64,000 nt of DNA from Chitinophaga sp. H8. GTDB lineage: Bacteria; Bacteroidota; Bacteroidia; Chitinophagales; Chitinophagaceae. The notes below the pieces were generated by a model that worked only from the letters and a program-made list of their open reading frames with translations, was not told the DNA's origin and searched no databases. The translations under genes and the position numbers were made by a program. The stretch spans positions 682,001 through 746,000 of the forward strand of contig NZ_JBEXAC010000002.1 of NCBI RefSeq assembly GCF_040567655.1, given 5' to 3'. Shown here one piece after another: positions 53,067 to 62,594 of the stretch (positions within the stretch are counted from its first letter, which is position 1; each line of letters opens with the position of its first letter).

Positions 53067-56000
53067 TTAAAACGTGACATTTAATCCCAGCGTAATCGTG
53101 CGGGCCTGTGGAATGGAATAAAGATCTATTCCCCCGCCGATGTTATTGGTAACCCCCACGCCTGTATTTACTTCAGGATCACTGATGTATTTGCTGCCAG
53201 TCCATAAGTTATACCCTGACGCATATACGCGGGCATTTGCAATATGCAGTGCAGCCAGTGCACGGGCAGGAAGAGTATATCCAAGAGAAAGTGATTTTAA
53301 GCGGACATAGGAACCATCATATAGCCAGCGGGAGGATAATGCATCCCCATTATTAAATATACTGGTCAGTCTGGGAATATCTGTTTCATCGTCAGGCCCT
53401 TGCCACCTCCGCAATATATCCCGGGTCTGGTTATCAAAACCAGTGAAGTTAGTCTGATACTTGCCCGCACGGTTATAGATCTTATTTCCCTGTACAAAAG
53501 TAAACAGCACATTCAGGTCAAATCCTTTATAAGAAAGCGTATTCGTCAATCCTCCCGTCCAGTCAGGATTGGATTTGCCCACTACCCTGTTTTCAGCCTG
53601 GAAATAATTGGCTGTCGTTTTTCCATCTTTATCATAATAAAGTGCATCACCGGTTTGTTTGTCCACACCGGCAAACTCCGGCATAAAAAACACGCCTAAA
53701 GGTTGGCCTTCTACTGCCCGTTGTTCTTTGTACTCACTTTCTATTACCTGGCCCCCCAGATTTTTTATCTTGTTCTTATTGTATGCCAGGTTCAGGCTGG
53801 TGGTCCAGCTGAAACCGTTTCTTTCTATATTACGGGAATTGAGCAATATCTCCACACCCCTGTTTTCAAGATTACCAACATTGCTGTACATATAACTGTA
53901 CCCACTGACAGCAGGAACATTGGTCATCAACAACAACCCTGAAGTTTGCTTATTATAAAAATCCACCTCCCCAGTGATACGGTTATTTAAAAATCCGAAC
54001 TCCAGACCTATGTCAGATTGCGCTGTTTTTTCCCAGTGTAGGTCTGGATTTCCCAACTGGATAGGCCGGTATCCTGACATATTAGGGTATCCGGTGATCT
54101 CCATCAGCGTAAGATACCTGTCATTTCCAATTTCTGCATTACCTGTCAAACCGTAACTACCCTTCAGTTTCAGGAAGCTTAATACATCCTGGTCTTTCAG
54201 AAAATCTTCTTCAGAAATCAGCCACCCCAAGGATCCTGCAGGAAATACGCCATACCGGTTATCCGGCCCGAAACGGGAAGAGCCATCTGCACGAACACTG
54301 AAAGTGGCCAGGTATTTACCCTGATACGCATAGTTAGCACGCAGAAAGTAAGACAGGAAACTATATTGCTGCTTGTCTGAAGTGCCTCGTGTAATGACTG
54401 CAGCAGCAGATAATGTTTTGATGGCATCAGAAGGGAATCGCTCTCCTGAAATAGCATTACTTCTCAGATCATTCTGAAGATAGCTCATCCCCAGTGTGGC
54501 CTGCAAACTATGTGCTCCGCCCAAAATGGGGTTATAGGTAAAATAGTTATTGGTATTAATCGTAGCATGCTGGAGGTAGCCGGAGTATCCTCGGCCAATA
54601 CCAGCCCCATCAGCAGCACGCTGGCCTTTATACAAATCCTCTGTAATAGAATAGATATCTGCGCCCAATTCAGAGCGAAAACTCAGTGAAGGCAGGAGCT
54701 GATAGCTTCCATATACATTTCCAAGGGTGCGGAAGGTAATCTGTGTATTGGAATTCAGTGCAGCATCAATCATCCCGTTAGCGTAGAGGGTAGTGGTATT
54801 ATACCATTTGGTAACCGGATCATACAACGGAGAAACAGGCATTTGGGCTACCAGCTGCCCTCCTGAAGAATAGGAATTATCTGCTGCTACCCGGTCTAGT
54901 TGCGCTCTGTTTACTGCCAGGTTAATCCCCAACGACAACTTTTCACTGGCTTTATGATCCAGGTTGATCCTTGCCCCATATCTTCTGAAACGGTTTGTTT
55001 TTATAGTAGCTTCCTGGTCGTTATAGAATCCGGAAATATAAAATTTTGTCTTTTCAGAGCCTCCGGAAACGGCCAGATCTACCTGACTGGAATGCGCCAC
55101 GTCCCGGTACATCAGATCTTCCCAATTAGTATTCGGTGGGGTTTGCTGCCAGTCGGCTCCCAGGGTAAAGTAATCCAGCACTCCCTTTGCACTCCCTTTC
55201 ATGAAGTCAATACCTTCCTGTTCAGTAGCAAAGTCCGGATATAGGTCAGGATTTTTGTACTTATAAGCCCATTTTCCGTCATTGGTAGCCCTTTCCATCA
55301 ACAGATCGGCATATTCCTTTCCGGTTAGGAAGCCTCTTTTTTTGGTAGGCTTACTGAAACTATGACTAATGTTCAGGGATACCTGTGTCTTTTCGCTTGC
55401 TTTACCTTTTCGGGTAGTGATCAGCACTACACCATTTGCAGCCCTGGCCCCATAAATAGCCGCCGCAGCAGCATCTTTCAATATCTCTACCGCAGCAATA
55501 TCATTCGGATTAATGTCTGATAATGCACTGGTAGGGTCATTAAAACGGTCGGTCATATTATCCGTGATCATAGGTAGCCCATCTATCACATATAAAGGCT
55601 GGCTACCGGCAGTAACAGAAGCTGTACCACGGATACGCATCCGGATGGCCTGTCCCACCTTGCCACTACCTGATTCCACTACTACACCCGCCGCTTTACC
55701 CTGCAGGGCAGATTCAAAGCTGGCTACCGGTATATTTTCTATATCCCGGCCATCAATCCTGGAAGCCGCCCCGGTAAAATAACGCCTGGCCTGGGTACCA
55801 TACCCTACCACTACTACTTCAGATAAATCTTTATTAGCGCTTAATTTAACTAGTATATGTTGCTGACCGGCTATGTTAACCTCCTTGTAAACAAAACGTT
55901 GGTGGGAAAAGGTCAGGATTTGTGCACCGGATGGGATCACCAATTTAAAACTGCCATCTCCGGCAGTAAGCGCCCCTCCGCTGGCTCCTTTTACTTTTAC

Positions 56001-56129
56001 AATCACATCCGGCAACGGTGTAGAACCGTCTTCATCTGTTACGCGTCCGGCAAGTGTCAATTCCTGGGCATAGGTAAAATGGCATAGGAGCAGGAATATG
56101 CTCATAAGCAACGAGTAGCATAGTCGCAT
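53067..56129 (-). CDS. SusC/RagA-family TonB-dependent outer-membrane receptor
   Basis: The 1020-residue protein has a signal peptide (LLLCHFTYAQ) and a carboxypeptidase-like N-terminal domain (GRVTDEDGSTPLPDVIVKV). The TonB-box-like SEVVVVGYGTQ follows, then a plug with ALQGKAAGVVVESGSGKVGQ and LYVIDGLPM. The beta-barrel with typical NWTG-like and LSLGYTLP strands ends in the terminal LGLNVTF. It imports a ligand across the outer membrane with TonB energy. The partner SusD gene begins 34 bases after its stop. It has a recognisable promoter. The substrate could be a glycan, peptide or other polymer. Confidence 0.94.
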   Translation of the reverse strand: MRLCYSLLMSIFLLLCHFTYAQELTLAGRVTDEDGSTPLPDVIVKVKGASGGALTAGDGSFKLVIPSGAQILTFSHQRFVYKEVNIAGQQHILVKLSANKDLSEVVVVGYGTQARRYFTGAASRIDGRDIENIPVASFESALQGKAAGVVVESGSGKVGQAIRMRIRGTASVTAGSQPLYVIDGLPMITDNMTDRFNDPTSALSDINPNDIAAVEILKDAAAAAIYGARAANGVVLITTRKGKASEKTQVSLNISHSFSKPTKKRGFLTGKEYADLLMERATNDGKWAYKYKNPDLYPDFATEQEGIDFMKGSAKGVLDYFTLGADWQQTPPNTNWEDLMYRDVAHSSQVDLAVSGGSEKTKFYISGFYNDQEATIKTNRFRRYGARINLDHKASEKLSLGINLAVNRAQLDRVAADNSYSSGGQLVAQMPVSPLYDPVTKWYNTTTLYANGMIDAALNSNTQITFRTLGNVYGSYQLLPSLSFRSELGADIYSITEDLYKGQRAADGAGIGRGYSGYLQHATINTNNYFTYNPILGGAHSLQATLGMSYLQNDLRSNAISGERFPSDAIKTLSAAAVITRGTSDKQQYSFLSYFLRANYAYQGKYLATFSVRADGSSRFGPDNRYGVFPAGSLGWLISEEDFLKDQDVLSFLKLKGSYGLTGNAEIGNDRYLTLMEITGYPNMSGYRPIQLGNPDLHWEKTAQSDIGLEFGFLNNRITGEVDFYNKQTSGLLLMTNVPAVSGYSYMYSNVGNLENRGVEILLNSRNIERNGFSWTTSLNLAYNKNKIKNLGGQVIESEYKEQRAVEGQPLGVFFMPEFAGVDKQTGDALYYDKDGKTTANYFQAENRVVGKSNPDWTGGLTNTLSYKGFDLNVLFTFVQGNKIYNRAGKYQTNFTGFDNQTRDILRRWQGPDDETDIPRLTSIFNNGDALSSRWLYDGSYVRLKSLSLGYTLPARALAALHIANARVYASGYNLWTGSKYISDPEVNTGVGVTNNIGGGIDLYSIPQARTITLGLNVTF

Positions 56130-56163
56130 ATGTCACTGAATATTAATTAACTAAATGTGCGAA

Positions 56164-56195
56164 CAAATTTATAAAAAAAGATCCTGGTCTGCCAA
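56164..56195 (-). promoter_or_regulatory. Promoter of the susC-susD operon
   Basis: On the minus strand TTGG (56195-56192) and TAAATTTG (56171-56164) are separated by 20 bases, close to the Bacteroidetes consensus. The susC ATG is 34 bases downstream of the -7 element. Confidence 0.6.
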
Positions 56196-56286
56196 CATAT
56201 CATTGAAAACACACTTCACAGGCAGGGTTGCGTGAATTTAAGGCTAATAAACTGGTTATCATAGTATATCACACGTTTATGGACAT

Positions 56287-56314
56287 AAAAAAGCCCGGCA
56301 TGCACCGGGTTTTT
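56287..56314 (-). terminator. Terminator of the zinc metallopeptidase gene
   Basis: On the minus strand CCCGG and CCGGG pair around a short loop with flanking A/T runs, and T6 follows, about 25 bases after the stop codon. Confidence 0.75.
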
Positions 56315-56337
56315 ATTTACAATCCTATAATAATCAA

Positions 56338-57027
56338 TTAATTACGACGACTTCCTCCCATATAGATCATAATATAGTAAAAGAGGGTAGCAATAGAAGC
56401 TACTGCCGCTACTACATAAGTCATAGCTGCCCACCATAAGGCGTCTTTAGCTTTATCATGTTCCTGTCCTCCTGTAATCCGGCTGCGGTCCAGCCAGGCC
56501 AGTGCCCTTTTGGAGGCATCAAATTCCACCGGCAGGGTAATCACGGCAAAAAGCGTGGTAATGGCAAACAGGATAATACCTGCCAGTAGCAGCTGCGGGA
56601 AAACACTTATCAGCAGGATCCCTCCCAGTAGTACCCATTGTACCAGGCTGGAACTAATCTGCACCACTGGTACCAGTTTAGAGCGTAATTGCAGCCATTG
56701 ATAGGAAGTAGCATGCTGTACAGCATGGCCGCACTCATGGGCGGCTACCGCAGCAGCAGCCACTGTGGCTCCATTATATACATCCGGGCTTAAATTCACC
56801 GTCTTATTAGCCGGGTTGTAGTGATCCGACAGAAAGCCTTCTACTGAAATCACCTGCACATCACGTATATTATTGTCCAGCAGCATTTTCTCCGCGATCT
56901 GACGCCCTGTAAGCCCAGAAGCCAGCGGTACCTGGCTGTATTCCTTAAATTTGTTTTTTAAACGGAAGCTAACCAGCATGCTGATCCCCACAAATATCAA
57001 AGACAATATCATCATTCCTGGTGTCAT
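56338..57027 (-). CDS. YugP-type zinc metallopeptidase
   Basis: The 229-residue membrane protein has an N-terminal helix (MMILSLIFVGISMLVSF) and the zinc motif AAHECGHAVQHATSYQWLQL (HExGH, near residue 95). Two further hydrophobic helices follow near residues 125-160, then a conserved DASKRALAWL and a C-terminal helix. This is the YugP/neutral zinc metallopeptidase group. Its substrates are not known. The gene is alone on the minus strand. Confidence 0.88.
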   Translation of the reverse strand: MTPGMMILSLIFVGISMLVSFRLKNKFKEYSQVPLASGLTGRQIAEKMLLDNNIRDVQVISVEGFLSDHYNPANKTVNLSPDVYNGATVAAAAVAAHECGHAVQHATSYQWLQLRSKLVPVVQISSSLVQWVLLGGILLISVFPQLLLAGIILFAITTLFAVITLPVEFDASKRALAWLDRSRITGGQEHDKAKDALWWAAMTYVVAAVASIATLFYYIMIYMGGSRRN

Positions 57028-57199
57028 GTTATTATTATATTTAAAGTGATATATAAAGTTACTACAACCCTCTGATCAAATTTCCTTCCAATTCAAGTTT
57101 TTCCTACCTGGGGGTAAACAGGTAATGATATCCTGTCTGTTTTGCCAGGTTAATAAAATTTAACACTGCCACAATGTCTTTTAAATAAGTTTTTTAGCT
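57028..57199. other. Upstream part of the 600-base gap before radA
   Basis: This stretch should hold the promoter of the minus-strand metallopeptidase. It contains a small hairpin TACCTG-GGGGTAAA-CAGGTA near 57108. No frame with coding character is seen. Confidence 0.4.
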
Positions 57200-57253
57200 A
57201 CTAAAACAAGACTATGTGTCAGCCAGACGCACTCGTCTTATTAGTCCTTTTTT
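57200..57253 (+). terminator. Orphan terminator-like structure 1 before radA
   Basis: ACTAA, AAGAC and GTGTC on the left pair in order with GACGC, GTCTT and TTAGT on the right, making an extended interrupted stem around AGCCA. CCTTTTTTAT follows. No plus-strand gene lies upstream within the gap, since the next gene to the left is on the minus strand. It may end a small RNA. Confidence 0.5.
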
Positions 57254-57470
57254 ATATGCAAAACAGATCAACATCAATGCTATTTATCAACATTTTATGA
57301 GTGGACAATGAAAGTAATATTGACCTAAATCACCCCCTGAAACAAGCGATGGCGGCCGTTCTGTCACATTAGCCCAACACCTTTAAAGTTATTAACATCT
57401 ATTAAATAAACTTTTTTATTCTGAAGCCATTTTGTAATTTAGACCTGAATTTAATGGGTTAGTAAGTAGA

Positions 57471-57505
57471 AAGAGTCAGCAGAATCTTCTGTTGGCTCTT
57501 TTCTC
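57471..57505 (+). terminator. Orphan terminator 2 before radA
   Basis: AGAGTCAGCAGA and TCTGTTGGCTCT pair over 12 bases (two G-U pairs) around ATCT, followed by TTTTCTCATTTT. No plus-strand gene precedes it. Either it ends a small RNA that starts in the gap or it is an attenuator in the radA leader. Confidence 0.6.
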
Positions 57506-57632
57506 ATTTTAACACTTGCCTTCCGGAATAAAATGATGTCTTTCATCTCTTATACACAATCATTTTTTTCAAATAATCATTTTTCTGCCCGCTAATAATT
57601 CATGTAATTTGTGTGCATTCGTTAATTAAGAT

Positions 57633-59000
57633 ATGGCTAAAATTAAAACAGCTTTCTTCTGTCAGAATTGTGGATATGAGTCTGCGAAATGGAGTGGTAA
57701 ATGCCCCAGTTGTGATCAATGGAATACCTTTGTAGAAGAAAAAATACAGAAAGATATTCCACTGCGCCAGCAGGAATGGAAATCAGATCATGCACGTGTA
57801 CATAAAATTGTAAATCTTGCGGAAGTAACCAGCACGGAAGAAGAAAGATGGCTGACGCCGGATGCAGAACTGAACAGGGTTTTAGGTGGTGGTATCGTAC
57901 CAGGATCCCTGGTACTGGTAGGTGGAGAACCTGGTATTGGTAAATCTACCCTGTTCCTACAGAATGCATTACAACTAAAGCAGATTAAAACACTTTATAT
58001 CAGTGGGGAAGAAAGTGAACAGCAGATTAAAATGAGGGCAGACCGTATCGGGATAAAGAACGATCAGTTCTACCTGCTTACCGAAACTTCTACACAAACT
58101 ATTTTCCAGGAAATAAAGAAATTACAACCACAACTGGTCATTGTTGACTCTATTCAAACGTTACAATCTCCTTTTATTGAATCTGCTCCCGGCAGTGTAT
58201 CACAGATCCGGGAAACAACTGCAGAAATGCAACGATTTGCAAAGGAAAGTAATACTCCTGTGTTCCTTATAGGCCATATCACCAAAGATGGTACCATTGC
58301 CGGCCCAAAAATACTGGAACATATGGTAGATACCGTACTCCAGTTTGAAGGGGATCAACATTATGCTTACCGCATTTTACGCACCATTAAAAACAGGTTT
58401 GGTTCTACCGCCGAACTGGGCATCTACGAAATGACCGGCCAGGGATTACGGCAGGTGACCAATCCTTCAGAAATACTGATCTCACAAAGGGAAGATGCAT
58501 TGAGCGGCATTACTATTGCTGCTACCATGGAAGGTATGCGGCCTATGCTTATTGAAGTACAGGCACTGGTAACACAGTCGGTCTATGGTACCCCGCAACG
58601 TACCGCTACCGGTTTTGACTCGCGCAGGCTCCAGCTGTTGCTGGCCGTACTGGAAAAACGTGGCGGCTTCCACTTTGGTGTGAAAGATGTATTCTTAAAT
58701 ATCGTTGGCGGCATCAAAATAGAAGACCCCTCCATTGATCTGGCGGTATTATGTGCGCTCCTCTCTTCCTATGAAGATACGGCTATCCCCAACAAAGTTT
58801 GTTTTGCGGGGGAAGTAGGCCTGAGTGGTGAAATTCGTGCAGTAAACCGTATCGAACAACGAATTGCGGAAGCAGAAAAGCTGGGCTTCGATAAAATATT
58901 CATCTCCAGATATAATAAAAAAGGTACCGATTTCAGTAAATTTAATATTGAAGTAATAGCAGTAGGAAGAGTAGAAGAAGTATATCAGCGATTGTTTTAA
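57633..59000 (+). CDS. radA: DNA repair protein RadA
   Basis: RadA is a RecA-like ATPase that promotes branch migration in recombination. The 455-residue protein has the four-Cys zinc finger (C10-x2-C13 and C24-x2-C27, GKCPSCDQW), Walker A GGEPGIGKST (97-106), the RadA-specific KNRFG motif (near 253) and a C-terminal Lon-like domain (KRGGFHFGVKDVFLNIVGGI). The comF gene follows 12 bases later and is co-transcribed. Confidence 0.96.
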   Translation: MAKIKTAFFCQNCGYESAKWSGKCPSCDQWNTFVEEKIQKDIPLRQQEWKSDHARVHKIVNLAEVTSTEEERWLTPDAELNRVLGGGIVPGSLVLVGGEPGIGKSTLFLQNALQLKQIKTLYISGEESEQQIKMRADRIGIKNDQFYLLTETSTQTIFQEIKKLQPQLVIVDSIQTLQSPFIESAPGSVSQIRETTAEMQRFAKESNTPVFLIGHITKDGTIAGPKILEHMVDTVLQFEGDQHYAYRILRTIKNRFGSTAELGIYEMTGQGLRQVTNPSEILISQREDALSGITIAATMEGMRPMLIEVQALVTQSVYGTPQRTATGFDSRRLQLLLAVLEKRGGFHFGVKDVFLNIVGGIKIEDPSIDLAVLCALLSSYEDTAIPNKVCFAGEVGLSGEIRAVNRIEQRIAEAEKLGFDKIFISRYNKKGTDFSKFNIEVIAVGRVEEVYQRLF

Positions 59001-59012
59001 AACCCCAGCTAC

Positions 59013-59705
59013 ATGTTTACCCGGCTATATGCCTCCCTGCTTCATTTATTTTATCCGCATAATTGTGATGTTTGCGGCACAGACCTTAGCGGAAAGGAGG
59101 AAGTACTTTGTTTCCAATGCCAGCACAAGCTGCCGGTTACTAACTTTCAACAATATGATGATAACCCTGTGGAAAAAATCTACCGGGGCCGAACCGCTGT
59201 ACAACATGCCATGGCAGGTTATTATTACACACAGTCTTCCCATCTCCGGCAACTCATCCACCTGTTTAAATACCAGGGACGTAAAGATGTTGCACTTTAC
59301 CTGGGCAGACAAATGGGCTTTATGCTTAACAAAAGTAAATGGTTACACGAAATCAGCTGTATCGTTCCGGTACCACTGAACAGCGCCAAAGAAAAACAAA
59401 GAGGTTATAATCAGTCTGCCTTACTGGCTCATGGGATAGCTACCGTTGTACAAAAACCAGTGATCACCAACGCACTTTACAGACATAAACATACCAGTAC
59501 CCAAACACATAAAAACCGGGCCGACAGGTGGCAAAATGTAGCCGCTGTATTTGCACCGGCAAACATCCAATCCGTTAGCGGGCAACATGTGCTGCTTATA
59601 GATGATGTTATAACCACAGGGGCCACTACCGAGGCATGTAGTAATATCCTGCTTACTGCAAATGCCACCGTTAGTATTGGCTGTCTCGCATTTGCTTATA
59701 ATTAA
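59013..59705 (+). CDS. comF: ComF-family phosphoribosyltransferase-like protein
   Basis: The 230-residue protein has an N-terminal zinc finger (C18, C21, C33, C36; CDVCGTDLSGKEEVLCFQC). A PRTase domain follows with VPVPLNSAKEKQRGYNQSA and the PRPP loop VLLIDDVITTGATTEACS (about 193-210). ComF is needed for DNA uptake in transformable bacteria and works with single-strand DNA handling proteins. It lies 12 bases after radA, which supports a recombination role. Whether this organism is naturally competent is not shown here. Confidence 0.92.
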   Translation: MFTRLYASLLHLFYPHNCDVCGTDLSGKEEVLCFQCQHKLPVTNFQQYDDNPVEKIYRGRTAVQHAMAGYYYTQSSHLRQLIHLFKYQGRKDVALYLGRQMGFMLNKSKWLHEISCIVPVPLNSAKEKQRGYNQSALLAHGIATVVQKPVITNALYRHKHTSTQTHKNRADRWQNVAAVFAPANIQSVSGQHVLLIDDVITTGATTEACSNILLTANATVSIGCLAFAYN

Positions 59706-59863
59706 GTTATTAATATATTGAAAAAATACTCACGTATTGTAGCCCTGTTACCCTTTTGTCAATCCTGCATTAATTATGCAAATTTTTAAATCAAGATAAT
59801 TAACTTTACAATACATGGTCTGTTTTTTGCAAGCTATGTATTCATTGTACTAAAAATTGCTTT

Positions 59864-60388
59864 ATGCTTAAACTCGCTATAATATCAATGTTTATGTTTA
59901 TTGCTGCTGCAGGCAATGTGTACGACTTCAAAGTAGAATCCCTGGATGGCGGAAAGATTGATTTCGCTAAGTATAAAGGGAAAAAGATCCTGATTGTAAA
60001 CACAGCCTCCATGTGTGGTAATACGCCTCAGTACGAAGGGTTGGAAAAACTTTATAAAAAATACCATAATAAACTGGTGATCGTAGGTTTCCCTGCCAAC
60101 AACTTTGGCGCTCAGGAACCCGGCTCCAATGAAGAAATCAAAGCATTCTGTACCAAGCAGTATGCGGTAACTTTCCCCATGGCTGCTAAAATCTCTGTAA
60201 AAGGCGCAGATATGCACCCACTGTATAAATGGTTGCTGGAAGAAAGCAAGGCTAAGAATATGCAACCAACGGAGGTAACCTGGAACTTTCAGAAATACCT
60301 GATAGATGAAAAGGGTAACCTGGAAGCAGTATTTTCGCCCAAAACTCAGCCAATGTCAGCTGAAATTATTGCTGCTATTGAAAAATAA
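59864..60388 (+). CDS. Glutathione peroxidase family protein, probably exported
   Basis: This 174-residue thiol peroxidase reduces hydroperoxides. The peroxidatic Cys51 is in NTASMCGNTPQYEGLEKLYK, the Gln of the catalytic set is in NNFGAQEPGSNEEI and the Trp-Asn is in TWNFQKYLID. The Cys in FCTKQYAVTFPM is the likely resolving residue, as in thioredoxin-dependent members. The N-terminal segment MLKLAIISMFMFIAAAG is hydrophobic and looks like a signal peptide or anchor, unlike the cytoplasmic BtuE type. It has Cys, not selenocysteine. Confidence 0.9.
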   Translation: MLKLAIISMFMFIAAAGNVYDFKVESLDGGKIDFAKYKGKKILIVNTASMCGNTPQYEGLEKLYKKYHNKLVIVGFPANNFGAQEPGSNEEIKAFCTKQYAVTFPMAAKISVKGADMHPLYKWLLEESKAKNMQPTEVTWNFQKYLIDEKGNLEAVFSPKTQPMSAEIIAAIEK

Positions 60389-60412
60389 CACCAAATCATA
60401 AATAATAAGATG

Positions 60413-60437
60413 TGCCGGCCGATTCCGGCATACCTTT
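60413..60437 (+). terminator. Hairpin after the glutathione peroxidase gene
   Basis: TGCCGG-CCGATT-CCGGCA is a 6-bp GC stem followed by TACCTTTT, 24 bases after the stop codon. Confidence 0.6.
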
Positions 60438-60595
60438 TCTGATAACACCAGCATTCATAATCTCTTTGCCAACTATAGTTATTATCCTGTGAATCCCTGG
60501 ATGAGGATTGTCAAGTGTTGCTGTTAAACAAGCAAACAATGCATACCCCTATCCAAGTGAATGATCCTTTTGCATTATTCAATGACTATATACTT

Positions 60596-61123
60596 ATGAG
60601 CAAAGCCATATCTACTTTCTTGCTGGCATGCATGTGTTGCATTGCATTTTCAGCTTGTCAGAATGATTACGAAATGCCCCCTTTTAACTGCGAAAGCGTA
60701 TCCGAGCATTTTATCTTCAACGAAAAAACCATTCCGCTTAAACTTGTTTACAGCAATCTCTTTCGCCTGGAAACAGATTCCGGCAACTACAAATATTTAG
60801 GCATGGAAAGCATTTCAGACTCCTTCAAAATAGTGCTGAATATACACCATGGCCCCTACACCTCCGAACAACTTGCCAGTGACAGCATCCCCCTGGGCGA
60901 TTACAGCTATAGTACCAACAGACCTACGAATACCGGCTCTATCGCAGTGGGGATAAAAAGCCAGAACGGATATCAGTTTTTAAATATTGACACTGCCAGC
61001 ATTATTCTTTCCAGGATCAATATAAAACGGCAGGTAGTATCCGGTACCTTTTATTTTAGGACAAAAGATGCGATTACAAGTACGGGCACATTTAATGATG
61101 CCTGCTACCTTTCACTGAAATAA
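60596..61123 (+). CDS. Hypothetical lipoprotein (DUF6252-like pattern)
   Basis: The 175-residue product from the ATG at 60596 has a lipoprotein signal (MCCIAFSACQNDYE, Cys near residue 20). The mature part contains KTIPLKLVYSNLFRLETDSG, a mid region with DYSYSTNRPTNTGSIAVGI, and a C-terminal VVSGTFYFRTKDAITSTG. This SGTFxFxxxD ending resembles small Bacteroidetes lipoproteins of the DUF6252 kind, an assignment from memory only. The frame extends 27 codons upstream without signal-peptide character. Role unknown. Confidence 0.65.
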   Translation: MSKAISTFLLACMCCIAFSACQNDYEMPPFNCESVSEHFIFNEKTIPLKLVYSNLFRLETDSGNYKYLGMESISDSFKIVLNIHHGPYTSEQLASDSIPLGDYSYSTNRPTNTGSIAVGIKSQNGYQFLNIDTASIILSRINIKRQVVSGTFYFRTKDAITSTGTFNDACYLSLK

Positions 61124-61206
61124 ACAGGATGTACTAATTTTTAGCGGCTCCTTTCCGGCTACAACACTTCATCGGATGCTCACAACATTTTAAGTATCTT
61201 GCAGCC

Positions 61207-62346
61207 ATGCTTTTTTCAGCCATTATAGGACAGGAGTCTGTACAACAACAGCTTATTCAAGCCGTGCAACATAACCGGCTTAGCCATGCTATGATTTTGC
61301 TGGCACCGGAAGGAGCCGGAGGCTTACCGCTTGGCTTAGCCTTTACCCAATATCTTGTTTGTGATAACAAACAGGAAAATGACGCGTGTGGTAAATGCAC
61401 TGCCTGTATTAAGGCAGCGCAGTATATCCACCCTGATATACATTTTACCTACCCCGTAATACCACGGAAGGCCGGCGATAAACCGATCAGTACCGATTAT
61501 GTAAATGAATGGCGGGAATTTATTACAGCCCATCCATATGGCAATGCATACGACTGGCTGCAATTTATTGGTGCCGAAAATAAGCAGGGCAATATTACTG
61601 CTAATGAGTGCGCAGATATTATCCATAAGCTCAACCTCAAAAGCTTTGAAAGTGGCTATAAAATATTATTGATCTGGATGCCTGAATACCTGGGCAATGA
61701 AGGTAACCGCCTGCTTAAACTGATTGAAGAACCGCCTGCTAACACCATTTTCATCCTGGTAGCAGAAAATCAGGAGCAGATACTGGCCACTATCCTTTCA
61801 CGGACTCATCTGATAAAAATTAACCCTATCTCTAAAGACGCGATGGTACAGGCGCTCACCAGCCGGGCCCAGGCCTCTCCTGCCAAAGCCCAACAGGTAG
61901 CTACCATCTCTGCTGGTAATTACCGGGAAGCCTTATACCTCCTCCAACATTCGGAGGATGATTACCATGAACTACTGCGGAACTGGCTGAACGGTATTTT
62001 CACGGGCAACCGTCAGGCTTTGCAGGAATGGATAGAGCGGATTTCAAGTGCCAAAACAGGCCGCGAAAATCAAAAGCAGTTTCTCCGGTACTTTATCAAC
62101 CTGCTTGAACACACCGTTCGCCTGCAATACATGGATAAAAGTCAACTGGCCTTTTCGGACGAAGAAATGGATTTCGCGGCTAAAATCCATAAGCTCGCCA
62201 ATATGGACCAACTGGACCAGATCATCAAAACACTGGATAATGCCTGTTATTATATAGAGCGTAACGCCAATGCCAAATTACTGTTTCACGCCTTGTCCAT
62301 CAAGCTGCAATATATTTTCAGGAAAAAAGAATTGCCAGTAGTCTGA
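61207..62346 (+). CDS. holB: DNA polymerase III subunit delta'
   Basis: This clamp-loader subunit has 379 residues. The start SAIIGQESVQQQLIQAVQHN is typical. The P-loop is degenerate (APEGAGGLPLGLAF lacks the usual GK), as in other delta' proteins that do not hydrolyse ATP. The zinc ligands are in DNKQENDACGKCTACIKAA, and NRLLKLIEEPPANTIFILVA with the SRTHLIKI sensor follow. A TATCTTG element at 61195 lies only five bases before the ATG. ricT follows downstream, the same order as in Firmicutes. Confidence 0.92.
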   Translation: MLFSAIIGQESVQQQLIQAVQHNRLSHAMILLAPEGAGGLPLGLAFTQYLVCDNKQENDACGKCTACIKAAQYIHPDIHFTYPVIPRKAGDKPISTDYVNEWREFITAHPYGNAYDWLQFIGAENKQGNITANECADIIHKLNLKSFESGYKILLIWMPEYLGNEGNRLLKLIEEPPANTIFILVAENQEQILATILSRTHLIKINPISKDAMVQALTSRAQASPAKAQQVATISAGNYREALYLLQHSEDDYHELLRNWLNGIFTGNRQALQEWIERISSAKTGRENQKQFLRYFINLLEHTVRLQYMDKSQLAFSDEEMDFAAKIHKLANMDQLDQIIKTLDNACYYIERNANAKLLFHALSIKLQYIFRKKELPVV

Positions 62347-62486
62347 CCTGTATCCGGCAGCAAACTGTTGATGATTTTCACACTCAACATTATTTTATCG
62401 CATGTGTAAGTCGCACATTTCTTGTGCCACAATTAGCTCATTTGCACATCTGTCATCAGAAATCAACACTTCAACACATTTTCCGT

Positions 62487-62494
62487 TACCTTTG
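62487..62494 (+). promoter_or_regulatory. Promoter -7 element for ricT
   Basis: TACCTTTG matches TAnnTTTG about 100 bases before the ricT ATG in the gap after holB. The -33 region is not a clear match. Confidence 0.5.
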
Positions 62495-62594
62495 CTTCTT
62501 CCGGCCTTTTTGTTTTCTAAAAGGAAATATGTACTTTAAAGGACCGGGTTATGACTGGAATTGTTATTTAATAAAACTTTAAACTGATAAATAT

